Assembly: GCA_963677015.1 (NCBI GenBank)
Contig: OY781533.1
Coordinates: 1,612,001-1,676,000, forward strand
Length of the DNA: 64,000 nucleotides
Direction of reading: 5' to 3'
Source of the DNA: G963556115 sp963677015
GTDB taxonomy: Bacteria; Planctomycetota; SZUA-567
In this document: in pieces, positions 8,730 to 18,139 of the stretch
How the letters are laid out: the number at the start of each line of letters is the position of its first letter
How positions within the stretch are numbered: the first letter of the stretch is position 1
Notes under the pieces: model-generated
Database searches by the model: none
What the model was told of the DNA's origin: nothing
The model's input: the letters and a program-made list of their open reading frames with translations, nothing else
Translations under genes and position numbers: made by a program

Positions 8730-8751
8730 GTGTTTTATAATACAACAAAAA

Positions 8752-8773
8752 ACCCTTTGGAGATCCAAAGGGT
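8752..8773 (-). terminator. Rho-independent terminator of the EF-hand gene
   Basis: The stem ACCCTTTGG / CCAAAGGGT with a four-base loop is followed, on the minus strand, by a run of T (seven A on the plus strand at 8746-8752). It lies 37 bases downstream of the stop of the minus-strand gene ending at 8810. Confidence 0.85.
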
Positions 8774-8809
8774 AGTTGGGGGATTTTATTATATGTAGAG
8801 TAAATGCAG

Positions 8810-9391
8810 TTATATGGTGCTTGAAATCAGACCTGAAGAGGCGGCTGTACCTGACGCCGCAGATGCCTGATTCATGTATTCCTGAATTTGTGATGCATAC
8901 TGCTGGTTGAAAATACTGGATGTTTGAGTTACTATTTCATCCTCCTCTGAATTTTCATTGGCTGTATCCATCATATTCATAATGGTCTGGAAATTCTGAG
9001 CCATAAGTTCATTCATCATGCCGCTGTTTGAAGCGCTCTCACTATCATCGCTGCTGGTATCTGATGAGTCTGAGCTCAATGCTTCCGCCAATTCTTCGGC
9101 AGTTACCTCTCCATCACCGTTAAGATCAAATTGGCTGAAAAGATCACTTGAGCTTTCTTCTGAGGAAGAGGAGGATGCAGGAGGTGGGGGAGGGCTGCCA
9201 GCTCCACCTGAAGCGCCGCTACTCATCGCTTCCTGCATAGCACTATCAAAACTGGCGAATTCTTCTTCATTAAGTCCGCCACTGCCATCTACATCACTTG
9301 ATGAAAAAAGGTCATCAATATTATTTTGACCAGATGACTGCATATTCATCATCGGCATTGAACTAAAGCCGGAAATTCCACTTATACCCAT
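8810..9391 (-). CDS. EF-hand domain protein, low-complexity acidic
   Basis: A 193-residue acidic, Ser-rich protein with two EF-hand loops, DVDGSGGLNEEEF (about residues 33-45) and DLNGDGEVTAEEL (about 88-100), separated by a proline stretch and poly-Ser. The positions for calcium coordination (Asp/Asn/Gly/Glu at 1,3,5,12) are intact in both. The N terminus has a GISGISGFSSM pattern and no signal peptide, resembling a family of short bacterial EF-hand proteins starting with repeated S/G/I/M. The C-terminal third is Gln/Asn/Met-rich and probably helical. Calcium sensing or buffering is likely; a target cannot be named. GGAGATAAAT precedes the ATG; it has its own terminator and appears monocistronic. 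Confidence 0.8.
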   Translation of the reverse strand: MGISGISGFSSMPMMNMQSSGQNNIDDLFSSSDVDGSGGLNEEEFASFDSAMQEAMSSGASGGAGSPPPPPASSSSSEESSSDLFSQFDLNGDGEVTAEELAEALSSDSSDTSSDDSESASNSGMMNELMAQNFQTIMNMMDTANENSEEDEIVTQTSSIFNQQYASQIQEYMNQASAASGTAASSGLISSTI

Positions 9392-9587
9392 ATTTATCTC
9401 CTATTTATACTATCTACTTACTGTAAACAGTTAAAATCTTTCAATTATTATTTACGAATGGGTTGTGAATTTACTTTCAAAAATTTTCATAATTAAGATG
9501 AATATTGTTAATAAACATATAGTGCTGATTAAATTGCTCCAGAGTATCATATATAATTATAAAATTTTAAGATACCTGCAACGTTAT

Positions 9588-11219
9588 TTAAAGTTTTGAT
9601 TTAGACATTACAGCTGCAATTTTACTGCTTAATTCGTGTAGTTTGTAAGGTTTTTCCATAAAGCCGGCAAGTCCATTATCAAAGAGGTTGTTAATGGTAT
9701 CATCAGGTGTAAATCCCGAGACTGCAATAATAGGGACTTGAGGGTCTATTTTTTTGAGTTCATAAAAACAATCAGTACTGCTCATATTAGGCATTACCAT
9801 GTCAAGTAGTACCAAATCCGGTGTGTTCTCTTTGAATTTGCTAATCCCTTCAATTCCGTCGACAGCAGTATTCACTTTGTAACCTAGTTTTGTAAGCATT
9901 TTTTCGCCTACAAAACGTAGGATATCCTCATCATCAATAAGTAATATTGTGCCACTTCCAGAAACTTCTACGGCTTCAGGAATTTCAGGATTTTCAAAGG
10001 TTACCGGAGCGGTTATTGGAAGGTAAATCAGAAACTTTGAGCCCCGGCCGATTTCACTTTCAACTTCAATATAACCATTATGTCGCTTCACTGCTCCATA
10101 TACCGCTGCCAGCCCCAGTCCTGTGCCTTTGCCAACATCTTTTGTTGTGAAAAAAGGTTCAAAAATATGTTTTCTTGTATTTTCAGTCATTCCTGTGCCG
10201 GTATCAGTTATGGTTAGGCAGATATAATCGTTATCAGAATCTTGTGTTCTGAAGTGATTATTGTGATCGATAACCTGATTTTCCGTCTGAATAAGCAATA
10301 ATCCTCCAGAAGGCATTGCGTCTCTGGCATTTAAAGACATATTGATTATTATATTTTCAATTAATGGAAGATCCCCGTATATAGTGTCGTTTTCTGCGTC
10401 AAGATCCAGTCTTAGTTCGATGTTACGGTCAAAACTACGTTCTAGAATATCTGTCGCATTGCTTATTGCCTGATGAAGGTGGAGCGGCTTGAGTTTAGAG
10501 CTGCCTTTACGGGAGAAAGATAAGAGCTGCTTTGTCAGATTACCGGCTGTTTCAGCAGCTTTGATAATTACATCGGCCAACTCCGATATTTTATCATTGT
10601 TACTGAGTTTACCTATAATTTCCGCGGATCCCATTATTCCTGAGAGCATATTGTTAAAATCATGTGCAACTCCTCCGGCAAGCTGTCCGACTGCTTCCAT
10701 CTTTTGACTCTGGTTCAACTGCTCTTCAAGCTGTTTTCTAGATGATATGTCTCTAACTGAGGCAATAACACAGTTCTTGTTGTCGATGAGGGCCTGTTTG
10801 AGTATAACATCGGTCCAGAATAATGTTCCATCCTTTTTGCGGCAGTGCCACTCGAAATTCTGAACGCCTTCATTCAGAGTCTTGTAAAGGTAGTCCATAG
10901 CGGTTTTGCGTGTGTATCGGTCTTCTCCACTGCAGAGCCGGTTAAAATCTATCAGGAGAAATTCTTCCGATGTATAACCAAACATCTGGCATGACTGATT
11001 ATTATTATCAAGTATATTGAAGGTTTCAGAATCATGTATAAACAATGCATCGGCAGTGGCGTTAAAAATTGTTTTATAGCGGGTACGTGATTCTTCAAGC
11101 TCCCGCATGTGTTTGCGGAGTTCCGGATAGTAATTCTTACGCAGAGATGATTCACCGAGTCCAAGCAGTTTCTTGCGGTACTCTTCATGTCGGTTGGAAC
11201 GATCAGAAGGCATTATCAA
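9588..11219 (-). CDS. PAS hybrid sensor histidine kinase (ErcS'-like)
   Basis: A 543-residue soluble kinase without membrane segments. Order: short coiled N terminus, PAS/PAC domain (about 45-165), dimerisation/phosphoacceptor helix with GGVAHDFNN (His186), ATPase domain with N-box NMSLNARDAMP, DTGTGM, FEPFFTTK and GTGLGLA, then a receiver domain (about 424-540) with LLDMVMP (Asp473). It receives an intracellular signal through PAS and passes phosphate to its own receiver and probably to an unseen partner. The start overlaps the end of the ErcA-like gene by 17 bases, so the two are co-translated. In Pseudomonas an ErcA-type dehydrogenase is encoded beside such a kinase (ErcS'); I name it by that analogy. 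Confidence 0.88.
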   Translation of the reverse strand: MIMPSDRSNRHEEYRKKLLGLGESSLRKNYYPELRKHMRELEESRTRYKTIFNATADALFIHDSETFNILDNNNQSCQMFGYTSEEFLLIDFNRLCSGEDRYTRKTAMDYLYKTLNEGVQNFEWHCRKKDGTLFWTDVILKQALIDNKNCVIASVRDISSRKQLEEQLNQSQKMEAVGQLAGGVAHDFNNMLSGIMGSAEIIGKLSNNDKISELADVIIKAAETAGNLTKQLLSFSRKGSSKLKPLHLHQAISNATDILERSFDRNIELRLDLDAENDTIYGDLPLIENIIINMSLNARDAMPSGGLLLIQTENQVIDHNNHFRTQDSDNDYICLTITDTGTGMTENTRKHIFEPFFTTKDVGKGTGLGLAAVYGAVKRHNGYIEVESEIGRGSKFLIYLPITAPVTFENPEIPEAVEVSGSGTILLIDDEDILRFVGEKMLTKLGYKVNTAVDGIEGISKFKENTPDLVLLDMVMPNMSSTDCFYELKKIDPQVPIIAVSGFTPDDTINNLFDNGLAGFMEKPYKLHELSSKIAAVMSKSKL

Positions 11220-12342
11220 ATATTCCTATTATGTCATCAATTTTCGGTACCCGCGGATTGGTTGCCATACAGGCATCCTGTAATGCCATCTCGGATAGAC
11301 TGTAGAAATCGGATTGCTTAACATTAAAATCTTTCAGTGTCTCTGTAAGACCTACAGCCTGCATTAAATCTTTGATGGAGTCAACGAGAGTTTTACAGTC
11401 AGCGTCTTTATTTGGAGCCATTCTATGACACGCCCGGTTGTAGTGGTCGCTGGCTTCCGGGTAGTTGTATTCAATTACGTATGGAAGTAATATTCCGTTG
11501 CAGACTCCGTGTGGCAGATCATAAAGTCCACCAAGGGCATGTGCCATCGCGTGTACTGCGCCTAGACTTGCGTTAGAAAAGGCTAGGCCGGCATGGAGGC
11601 TGCCAAGCATCATTATGCTGCGGGCATTAATATCATCACCATTGACGTATGCTGTTTTGAGTCCTTGCTTGATAAGTCTGATTGCTTCAAGTGAATGAAC
11701 AGTAGTTATTGAAGATGAAGCATTAGAAACTAGTGCTTCACAAGCATGCGTAAGGGCATCCAGGCCGGTATGGGCTGTTAAAGTATCATTCATTGTCAGT
11801 GTTGTAACTGGATCTATAAGTGATACATCCGGTACAAGGGCCTTACTTACGATAGCCATTTTTACCAGTCGGTTAGAGTCACGTATAATGGCAAATTGTG
11901 AAACATCCGCAGATGTTCCCGAAGTTGTCGGGATACAAATAAGAGGAGGGCAGGGAGACTGAATAGTGTCAACACCTTCGTAGTGAATTATGGTGCCGCC
12001 GTTAGTGGAAATAATACCTATACCTTTTGCACAATCAATAACACTGCCGCCACCAATTGCAACAATACCATCACAGTTACTGGAATTATAAACCTGAACC
12101 CCGGAGTGTACTTCAAAATCTTTGGGGTTTGGCGTTAGTCCCATAAACAAAGAATGCTCAACACCTGCTTCATCAAGTTCAACCAGAACTTCTTCGACCC
12201 ATCCTGCCGCATGAACTCCCTGGTCGGTGACAACAAGGACCTTTGAAAGGCCTAAATTTCGTGCATATTGTCCTACTCTTTTTCTTGCACCTATTCCAGT
12301 TATGAATTCCGGTGCAACAAACTTTCTGAGGTTGTCTAGCAT
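11203..12342 (-). CDS. ercA: Iron-containing alcohol dehydrogenase, ErcA-like
   Basis: A 379-residue group III (iron-dependent) alcohol dehydrogenase. The opening LRKFVAPEFITGIGAR, the AIGGGSVIDCAKGIGI nucleotide-binding motif, PTTSGTSADVSQFAII and the metal-site region GLDALTHACEALVS plus HAMAHALGGLYDLPHG are visible. The block CAKGIGIISTNGG with ICIPTTSGTSADVSQFAI closely matches what I recall of ErcA, a dehydrogenase-like regulatory protein of the ethanol-oxidation regulon in Pseudomonas. Its overlap with a soluble PAS hybrid kinase gene supports that identification. Whether it works as an enzyme or mainly as a regulator cannot be told. TAGGGGAC precedes the ATG. Confidence 0.85.
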   Translation of the reverse strand: MLDNLRKFVAPEFITGIGARKRVGQYARNLGLSKVLVVTDQGVHAAGWVEEVLVELDEAGVEHSLFMGLTPNPKDFEVHSGVQVYNSSNCDGIVAIGGGSVIDCAKGIGIISTNGGTIIHYEGVDTIQSPCPPLICIPTTSGTSADVSQFAIIRDSNRLVKMAIVSKALVPDVSLIDPVTTLTMNDTLTAHTGLDALTHACEALVSNASSSITTVHSLEAIRLIKQGLKTAYVNGDDINARSIMMLGSLHAGLAFSNASLGAVHAMAHALGGLYDLPHGVCNGILLPYVIEYNYPEASDHYNRACHRMAPNKDADCKTLVDSIKDLMQAVGLTETLKDFNVKQSDFYSLSEMALQDACMATNPRVPKIDDIIGIFDNAF

Positions 12343-12648
12343 GTTGTCCCCTATAAGCTGTAAGATTGAAGATATACATTAAGTATATGGTGTAAAATTT
12401 TTTCTGTCAATTATTTTTGGTTATAATGAGCAGATTGATTATTACACTTAAAATGTCTAGTTTATTGTCATTTAAACGGTGTAATCGTCATATCTTTTTT
12501 ATCTCTTTATAAAAAATAATGCAGATTTTCAGGATATTATTTTAAATCAATACAGGGTCTGATTAAATGCTCGCTTGAGTAGGCAGTTATACCATTTTAC
12601 AGTAATATAAATATGTTTTCCCGGATTATATTAATTGATAGGCAGGTA
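12343..12648. other. Intergenic region upstream of ercA-like gene
   Basis: A 306-base AT-rich stretch between the 3' end of the metallophosphoesterase gene and the ErcA-like start. It must hold the promoter of the ercA-kinase pair; I see no convincing terminator, operator or small gene. Confidence 0.4.
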
Positions 12649-13740
12649 TTAAAGATCGGGTACAAGTTTTATTAATTGCAGTTCATTGGTTGTTCCCAGA
12701 CGCATCCAGGGACCGAATGTTCCTGCTCCTGCTGAAACTAATAGCGTGGTAGGACCTTCGGTGTATTTTCCTTCAAACATGGGGAAAAGGAATTGAATAA
12801 GAATAGTATTGGGAAATAGCTGACCGGCGTGAGTATGACCTGAAAGCATCAGGTCTATATTTCCTGCGGCTGCATATTTAAGACCAACAGGGCTATGGTG
12901 AATAAGAACTGTTGGATGCTTTGTTGTGCGGCTGATTTTCGGGAGTTCTTCAGCAATTGTAAGATTATTTACACGGTGGGGATTGTTTGCGTTGCTGTCA
13001 GCACTCATGTAGTCAAGTCCAATTAGCTGAATCCCGTGTGTTGTAACCATTTTTGAGCGCAGGATGGTAATGGTATTAGCGTCAATAAGCTTCAATGCTT
13101 TGGTTGTATCCATATAATATTCATGGTTTCCCAAGGTATTGTACTGCTCTGATGTTACAGTTTGAAATAATGCAAATAATTCTGGTCTTAATGCAATATT
13201 ACTGTCAACGAGGTCTCCATTGTAAATTACAATATCAGGTTTTGTTTTATTTATGGCGGTAATAACTTTTTGCAGATATTTTTCGCTGCGTTGCGCTCCC
13301 AGGTGAAGGTCAGGAATGTGCATTATTGTAACCGGCTTCTTTAAATTATGTAGTTTTAACTCTTGCCGGGTTATTATGAATGACTGTGCGTGAATAAAGC
13401 CGTAAGCAACCAGGAAGAAGCTTAGACAAATTCCTGATATTGCAATAATGCGTTTAAGCTTTGTGCTTAGAAAAATAGCTGGTATATGAGTTATCAGCAT
13501 ATATATAAACAAATATACCTGAAACATAAATACCAGTCCCAGAATATTGTATGCGGTTGCTGAAAAGTAATTCGCACTGGCGAATAAGCCTTTCACAAAT
13601 ATTAGAAAGTAACCGCCTAATATTATCAGTGTAAGAAGCTGTAAAGGCCATGCCCGCCTGAGCGGGAGAAGTTTCTTTAATCTAAATGGAACATACCAGA
13701 TAGAGAATATAACAAGCAGCATTGATATAAGTACTATCAT
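12649..13740 (-). CDS. Membrane-anchored calcineurin-like metallophosphoesterase
   Basis: A 363-residue protein with four hydrophobic segments in the first 130 residues followed by a metallophosphoesterase domain. The dimetal motifs occur in order: HIPDLHLG, YNGDLVD, LGNHEYY, IHHSP and SGHTHAGQ. The domain architecture is that of YaeI/YkuE-type phosphodiesterases, which act at the membrane on phospholipid-linked or nucleotide substrates. GGATTACC lies upstream of the ATG. Its neighbours on the same strand are 177 and 306 bases away, so it may be a single-gene unit. Family certain, substrate unknown. Confidence 0.9.
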   Translation of the reverse strand: MIVLISMLLVIFSIWYVPFRLKKLLPLRRAWPLQLLTLIILGGYFLIFVKGLFASANYFSATAYNILGLVFMFQVYLFIYMLITHIPAIFLSTKLKRIIAISGICLSFFLVAYGFIHAQSFIITRQELKLHNLKKPVTIMHIPDLHLGAQRSEKYLQKVITAINKTKPDIVIYNGDLVDSNIALRPELFALFQTVTSEQYNTLGNHEYYMDTTKALKLIDANTITILRSKMVTTHGIQLIGLDYMSADSNANNPHRVNNLTIAEELPKISRTTKHPTVLIHHSPVGLKYAAAGNIDLMLSGHTHAGQLFPNTILIQFLFPMFEGKYTEGPTTLLVSAGAGTFGPWMRLGTTNELQLIKLVPDL

Positions 13741-13917
13741 TTTTATATGGTAATCCTATTTCAAGTTAGGTTTATAAATATCCATTATTATAGCTTATAA
13801 TAGCAATAGTAATAGAATAATTCTCCAAAATTATTGCCTAAAAGTATAAACAGTAGACTGTTAGCAACTGTTTAGGGTAATGGAAGGTTTGTTTAAATGT
13901 AGCCTGTCAGGGCAGAA

Positions 13918-16263
13918 TTAAAATTTGAGCTTTGCGCTTAAAGCAAATTCTGTATTGAAGCCGGTTTCCCAGATGGAGTGATTGAATCGGGCGTTTAGTT
14001 CCCAGCGACTGGAGATCATGGTTGTCAGACTGGCTCCGAAATTCGCTCTGTCTGCAGAAATTTTGCTAACAGGTGTTGTCCAGCTCTGTGAGGGGACGGT
14101 AGCAAAAGCTGTGGTCACTTCTGAATCATCATTGAGATATTCGTGTTGCCAGCCACCCCAGATTTCAGGCAGCAGCACTATGTGATTATTAATAGTGAAG
14201 ATTTTCCCAAGTTTTAACTGCAGTTTCTGGCGCAGTGAGCAGCTGGTGTATTCGCTTACCTTCAGGTTAGCTCCACCACTGGCACCTTCTTCAGTATACT
14301 GAGGATCATAGAGTGTCGTAAAGCTGAGACTGTAGCTTGGGGTGAGCATAAAGTTTTTAGGAAGGTCAATACGGTATCCGGTTTTGGCAAAGAGATCAAT
14401 ATCCATGCCGTTGCGTTCACCGGTGGCGGTGGTGTTCATGAAGCTGATATTACGTACGGTCCTGAGCTGATGCAGAGCGACGGTGGGAGAAAAGTCAACA
14501 AACATATTGTCAAAATTGTAGCTGGAGTATGGACCTATACGCAGAACATGGTCTGTTGCATTTCCAAGGTTATTATAGAGATTGGCCCGGTTGTATGAAT
14601 AGTTGATTAGACCTCCAAGGCGCAGTTCGTTACTGAACGTATAGTCAATACCTGCAAGAATGCCGGCACTGCCAAAGTCATAACCGGCAGCGGAAGTGGT
14701 TGAGCCGTTTTTACCAAAGCCGCCGTATAATTTTAGCATGCCGCCCCAAGTATTATGGTTGAGGCTTGCGATATATTCTTTGGTTGGAATTCCGCCAGCG
14801 GCATCACGAATTTTCGAGCGGTTCTGATTCTGCGCAACTGTCACCGGCAGGAGAGATTCGGAGAGATTGGACATTCTCATTAAACTCATCTGGTTGCTGA
14901 ATTCGGTGTCGAACATCTGTACGGCGGAGTTGCCGATTTCAGTTATTGAGGTTGTTGCCGTACTACTATTGAGCTGGGTCATGGCCGAATTAACCGCATC
15001 GCTGCTTGAGAGACTGTTGAGTGCCTGGAAAAGATCATCCATACCGGCAGGGTGATCTGCGGAAAGACGATCCAGCTCCTTACCTATCCCGACATTTTCA
15101 GTGCTTGCAGCATTGGCACAGGTAGTGCCATTGGCGGCTTTCTGGGTCGTAACTGTGAGTTTTCCATTGGCTCCGGTCGTAAAAGTATAGCTGTAGTCAA
15201 GTAGAGCTGAGTTGTCAACTATTTCTATGTTTGTGCCGTTATCGGTCAAAACGTTAGTGGAGAGCAGGGTATAGGTGGTATCAACCTGTCCACCGGTGCC
15301 GGTAACCTTGATTGTTGAATTATTGGAAAGAGTGGCAGTACCACTAATAGTGACGCTGGAGGAGTATGTGTCGGCAATATAAAGACCGAGGGTACTTCCT
15401 GCTCCCAGAGTCAGAGTTGAGGCGGTGAGATTGGTTTTAATGTTGAGTGTGGCGGTTGCGCCGCTTATGCTTTTAATGGTATTTGTTAAACCAGTGCCGT
15501 CTGGAGTTGCAGTCAGAGTGAAACATTCAGCACCTATGTAGATTTTTGAAAAACTATTTTCGGTTCCATTGAGGGTGGTCGTGCCCCCAGCGAAGTAGCC
15601 GTTGAATTTTCCTCCTGTAATGTTATCGTTATACACAAAGTTAAAAGAAGGATCCACGGTCGATAAGCTGGAATCCGAATAACCGAAGGTAATATGTGCA
15701 GTATTAGCGGCATGTATGTCGCCGGTTATTTGGGCTCCGTTAAGTATATGTAGAGCGGAGACTGTCGTATTTAAGAAATTGACCGCATAAGAGTCGGTGC
15801 CGGTAGCACTGACGTTGCCATTAATATAGAAAGCAGAACCTTCATAGCCAACTAAAGCCACAGACCGTGTACCGGAGGCACTGATAGTGCTGCCTGAGTT
15901 GCTTTGTATTTTGGAATTAGCGCCCAACTGTATGCCGATAGACTCGGTGCCGGTAACTGAAACTGCGCCGCCATTGTCAACGTCAACAGTAATTCCGGTC
16001 TTTGACGTGTCGGCATTTATACCGATAGAGTAATTGCTTGACATGGTAATTGAGCCGGAGTTTGCAACAGTAAGGGAGTCTCCGGTTTCAAGAAAATTTG
16101 TTAAACCGCCGTTTGTAGCGGTAGTTGCGGTGGTGACAACGTAGTTGGAGCTGGCAAAGGATGTGCCGGAACTAAAAAACAGCAATAGAAACGAAAGTAT
16201 TAAATACTTTATTGCTCCAGACATTAGCAGGTCTGGATTATGTTTGGAAAGTTTGGGGCGCAT
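13918..16263 (-). CDS. Autotransporter (type V secretion) with beta-helical passenger
   Basis: I place the start at ATG 16263, where AAGGGT precedes; a GTG start at 16323 would add 20 residues. The N terminus has an extended signal peptide (hydrophobic core LILSFLLLFFSSG, cut near SFA-SS). The passenger is rich in Thr, Ser, Gly and Asn and shows repeated short segments such as GTESIGIQLGANSKI and SVTGTES typical of a right-handed beta-helix. The last roughly 270 residues form an autotransporter beta-barrel: NTWGGMLKLYGGFGKNG, alternating strands and a final aromatic (LKF). The protein would be exposed or released at the outer membrane surface; no protease or lipase motif is visible, so adhesion or display is the simplest guess. 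Confidence 0.88.
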   Translation of the reverse strand: MRPKLSKHNPDLLMSGAIKYLILSFLLLFFSSGTSFASSNYVVTTATTATNGGLTNFLETGDSLTVANSGSITMSSNYSIGINADTSKTGITVDVDNGGAVSVTGTESIGIQLGANSKIQSNSGSTISASGTRSVALVGYEGSAFYINGNVSATGTDSYAVNFLNTTVSALHILNGAQITGDIHAANTAHITFGYSDSSLSTVDPSFNFVYNDNITGGKFNGYFAGGTTTLNGTENSFSKIYIGAECFTLTATPDGTGLTNTIKSISGATATLNIKTNLTASTLTLGAGSTLGLYIADTYSSSVTISGTATLSNNSTIKVTGTGGQVDTTYTLLSTNVLTDNGTNIEIVDNSALLDYSYTFTTGANGKLTVTTQKAANGTTCANAASTENVGIGKELDRLSADHPAGMDDLFQALNSLSSSDAVNSAMTQLNSSTATTSITEIGNSAVQMFDTEFSNQMSLMRMSNLSESLLPVTVAQNQNRSKIRDAAGGIPTKEYIASLNHNTWGGMLKLYGGFGKNGSTTSAAGYDFGSAGILAGIDYTFSNELRLGGLINYSYNRANLYNNLGNATDHVLRIGPYSSYNFDNMFVDFSPTVALHQLRTVRNISFMNTTATGERNGMDIDLFAKTGYRIDLPKNFMLTPSYSLSFTTLYDPQYTEEGASGGANLKVSEYTSCSLRQKLQLKLGKIFTINNHIVLLPEIWGGWQHEYLNDDSEVTTAFATVPSQSWTTPVSKISADRANFGASLTTMISSRWELNARFNHSIWETGFNTEFALSAKLKF

Positions 16264-17153
16264 TTTATAAATACCCTTATTACTAGATTCACTATTAAAA
16301 ACATTGCGAACTCTGACTTTCACAATTAAAGTTTTTAATTGGCAAATGAATAATAAATAATACTACATATATGTCAATATATTCTTTTTGTAATAATGTG
16401 CTGATATTAGCGCATTATTATAGTTTCGTATTGATAAAGTTATATTTTTAGGACAATATTATTTGTAAAATTCTCCTAAGATACAGAAGTAGTTATAAAT
16501 AACACATTAATTTTTAGCATATACTAAGTATGATTAGACGTGATCAATAAAAATTAGAATATTTTTTTAAGAATAATCCTATTTGAGTGTTTTGAATTAT
16601 CAAGGCGTTGAAAAAAAATCTATTCAATTAACCCAATCTTCTTCAAGATATACCGTGTCAAATATAAGTAGTCTGGCTGGCAACTATTTCTAAACCCTAT
16701 TTGTTCTGGTGAGATGCATTTTATTATTAATTTTGTATTATTAATTTGTATTATCACTTCAAGCGTGATAAAGTGTGTAATATATTGTGCTAGTATGTTG
16801 AGGGTTATTTATTGGGGTTACGAAAGAATATAGAACTGGTTATGTCGTAATATTTTGAATGTAAATAATATTATTCTGCATTCTTTAACGAATATTTTAA
16901 GGTATACTAAAATAATATTTTATATTTTTTCTATATCTGGAGTGTGTGTATGACAGGTAAAACTTGTCATACATGTGTGTTTTTTTATACCATTTCTAAA
17001 GTATTTTAATAATTTTGTATTAAGAATTATATCAGCTGCTTGCTTTGGCAGGTATATTATGATTGTCATATTATAGTGTGTGTAAAATTAAGATTCGTCT
17101 TAAATTGTGTGTACTGTGTATTTGTTTTTATTATTCTATTGCAGGAGAAATTA
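16264..17153. other. Long intergenic leader region upstream of araF
   Basis: About 890 AT-rich bases lie between the autotransporter start and the araF ATG. I see no conserved protein. It contains the inverted repeat TATCAC/GTGATA near 16753-16772, the motif GGTATACTA at 16901-16909 that recurs before the DUF5107 gene, and a clear plus-strand intrinsic terminator at 16947-16973. The autotransporter promoter must also lie here. Confidence 0.5.
16947..16973 (+). terminator. Orphan intrinsic terminator in the araF leader
   Basis: A 12-base-pair stem (TGTATGACAGGT / ACTTGTCATACA, one G-U pair) with a three-base loop is followed by TGTGTG and a run of seven T. It points rightward, yet no rightward gene precedes it; it sits about 180 bases before the araF start. 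It therefore implies a leader attenuator or a small RNA transcribed from upstream. Confidence 0.75.
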
Positions 17154-18134
17154 ATGATTAGACATCTTATCGGTTTGTGTCTTTTGGTTATTGTAAGTCT
17201 TTTTACTTCATCTGTGCTAAATGCTGCTGAAGATATTAAAATTGGCTTTATTGTTAAACAGCCAGAGGAACCATGGTTTCAGTTGGAATGGAAGTTTGCT
17301 GAGGAGGCTGCTAAAGAAAAGGGTTTTGAGCTTATTAAAATAAGTGGAATTGATGGTCCTAAGGTTCTTGCCGCTATTGATAACCTGGCTGCAAGCGGGG
17401 CAAAAGGTTTTGTCATCTGTACTCCAGATGTAAAACTCGGGCCAGCTATTATGATGCGTGCGAAGAAGCATAATATGAAAGTAATTGCCGTGGATGATCG
17501 CTTTATGAAGGGTGATAAACCAATGGAAGAGGTAAAGTACCTTGGTATATCAGCCTATAAAATCGGTCAGAAATGTGGTGAAGAAGCACTGAAAGAGATG
17601 AAAAACCGTGGCTGGAAAGAGTCTGAAACCGGTGTCTGTATCGTAACATTTGATGAACTTGATACCGCCCGCGACCGTACAGACGGTGAGTATGATTCAA
17701 TAGTAGCTGGTGGTTTCCCTAAGGACCAGATCTTCCATGCGCCACAGAAAACTTCCGATGTCCCTGGAGCATTTGACGGTGTTAACATTCTTCTTACCAA
17801 GGAAACAAAGTACAAAAACTGGATCGTCACCGGCATGAATGACAGCGCAACTATTGGTGGTGTTCGCGCCATGGAAGGACGTGGTTATAAGGCTGATAAT
17901 GTGATTGGTGTTGGTATTAACGGTACCGATTGTATTACAGAATTTAAAAAATCATCACCAACCGGTTTTTATGGTTCAATGCTTCTTTCTGCAAAGCAGC
18001 ATGGATATGATACCGCGAAAATGATGTATGAGTGGATTGTGGATGGTAAAGAACCTCCTGCTGATACCCGTACTGTTGGTGTATTTATTACCCGTGATAC
18101 TTGGGAAAAAATCTATAAGGAACAGGGACTATAA
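17154..18134 (+). CDS. araF: L-arabinose-binding periplasmic protein
   Basis: A 326-residue secreted binding protein. ATG 17154 follows GCAGGAGAAATTA and begins a signal peptide ending at VLNA; an in-frame start at 17040 is unsupported. The mature protein begins with EDIKIGFIVKQPEEPWFQLEW and contains LAASGAKGFVICTPD, DELDTAR, TSDVPGAFD, GMNDSATIGGVRA and GINGTD, matching Escherichia coli AraF almost block for block, including the ligand-contacting KQPEEPWF start and the ELDTARR-type region. It binds L-arabinose (possibly also D-galactose or D-fucose) and feeds AraG/AraH downstream. The araG start is 5 bases after its stop. Confidence 0.95.
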   Translation: MIRHLIGLCLLVIVSLFTSSVLNAAEDIKIGFIVKQPEEPWFQLEWKFAEEAAKEKGFELIKISGIDGPKVLAAIDNLAASGAKGFVICTPDVKLGPAIMMRAKKHNMKVIAVDDRFMKGDKPMEEVKYLGISAYKIGQKCGEEALKEMKNRGWKESETGVCIVTFDELDTARDRTDGEYDSIVAGGFPKDQIFHAPQKTSDVPGAFDGVNILLTKETKYKNWIVTGMNDSATIGGVRAMEGRGYKADNVIGVGINGTDCITEFKKSSPTGFYGSMLLSAKQHGYDTAKMMYEWIVDGKEPPADTRTVGVFITRDTWEKIYKEQGL

Positions 18135-18139
18135 TAATA

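Noticed and set aside
9018..9329. A Ser/Pro/Gly-rich rightward frame
   Set aside because: It is the complement of the poly-Ser, EF-hand coding region and has no start signal.
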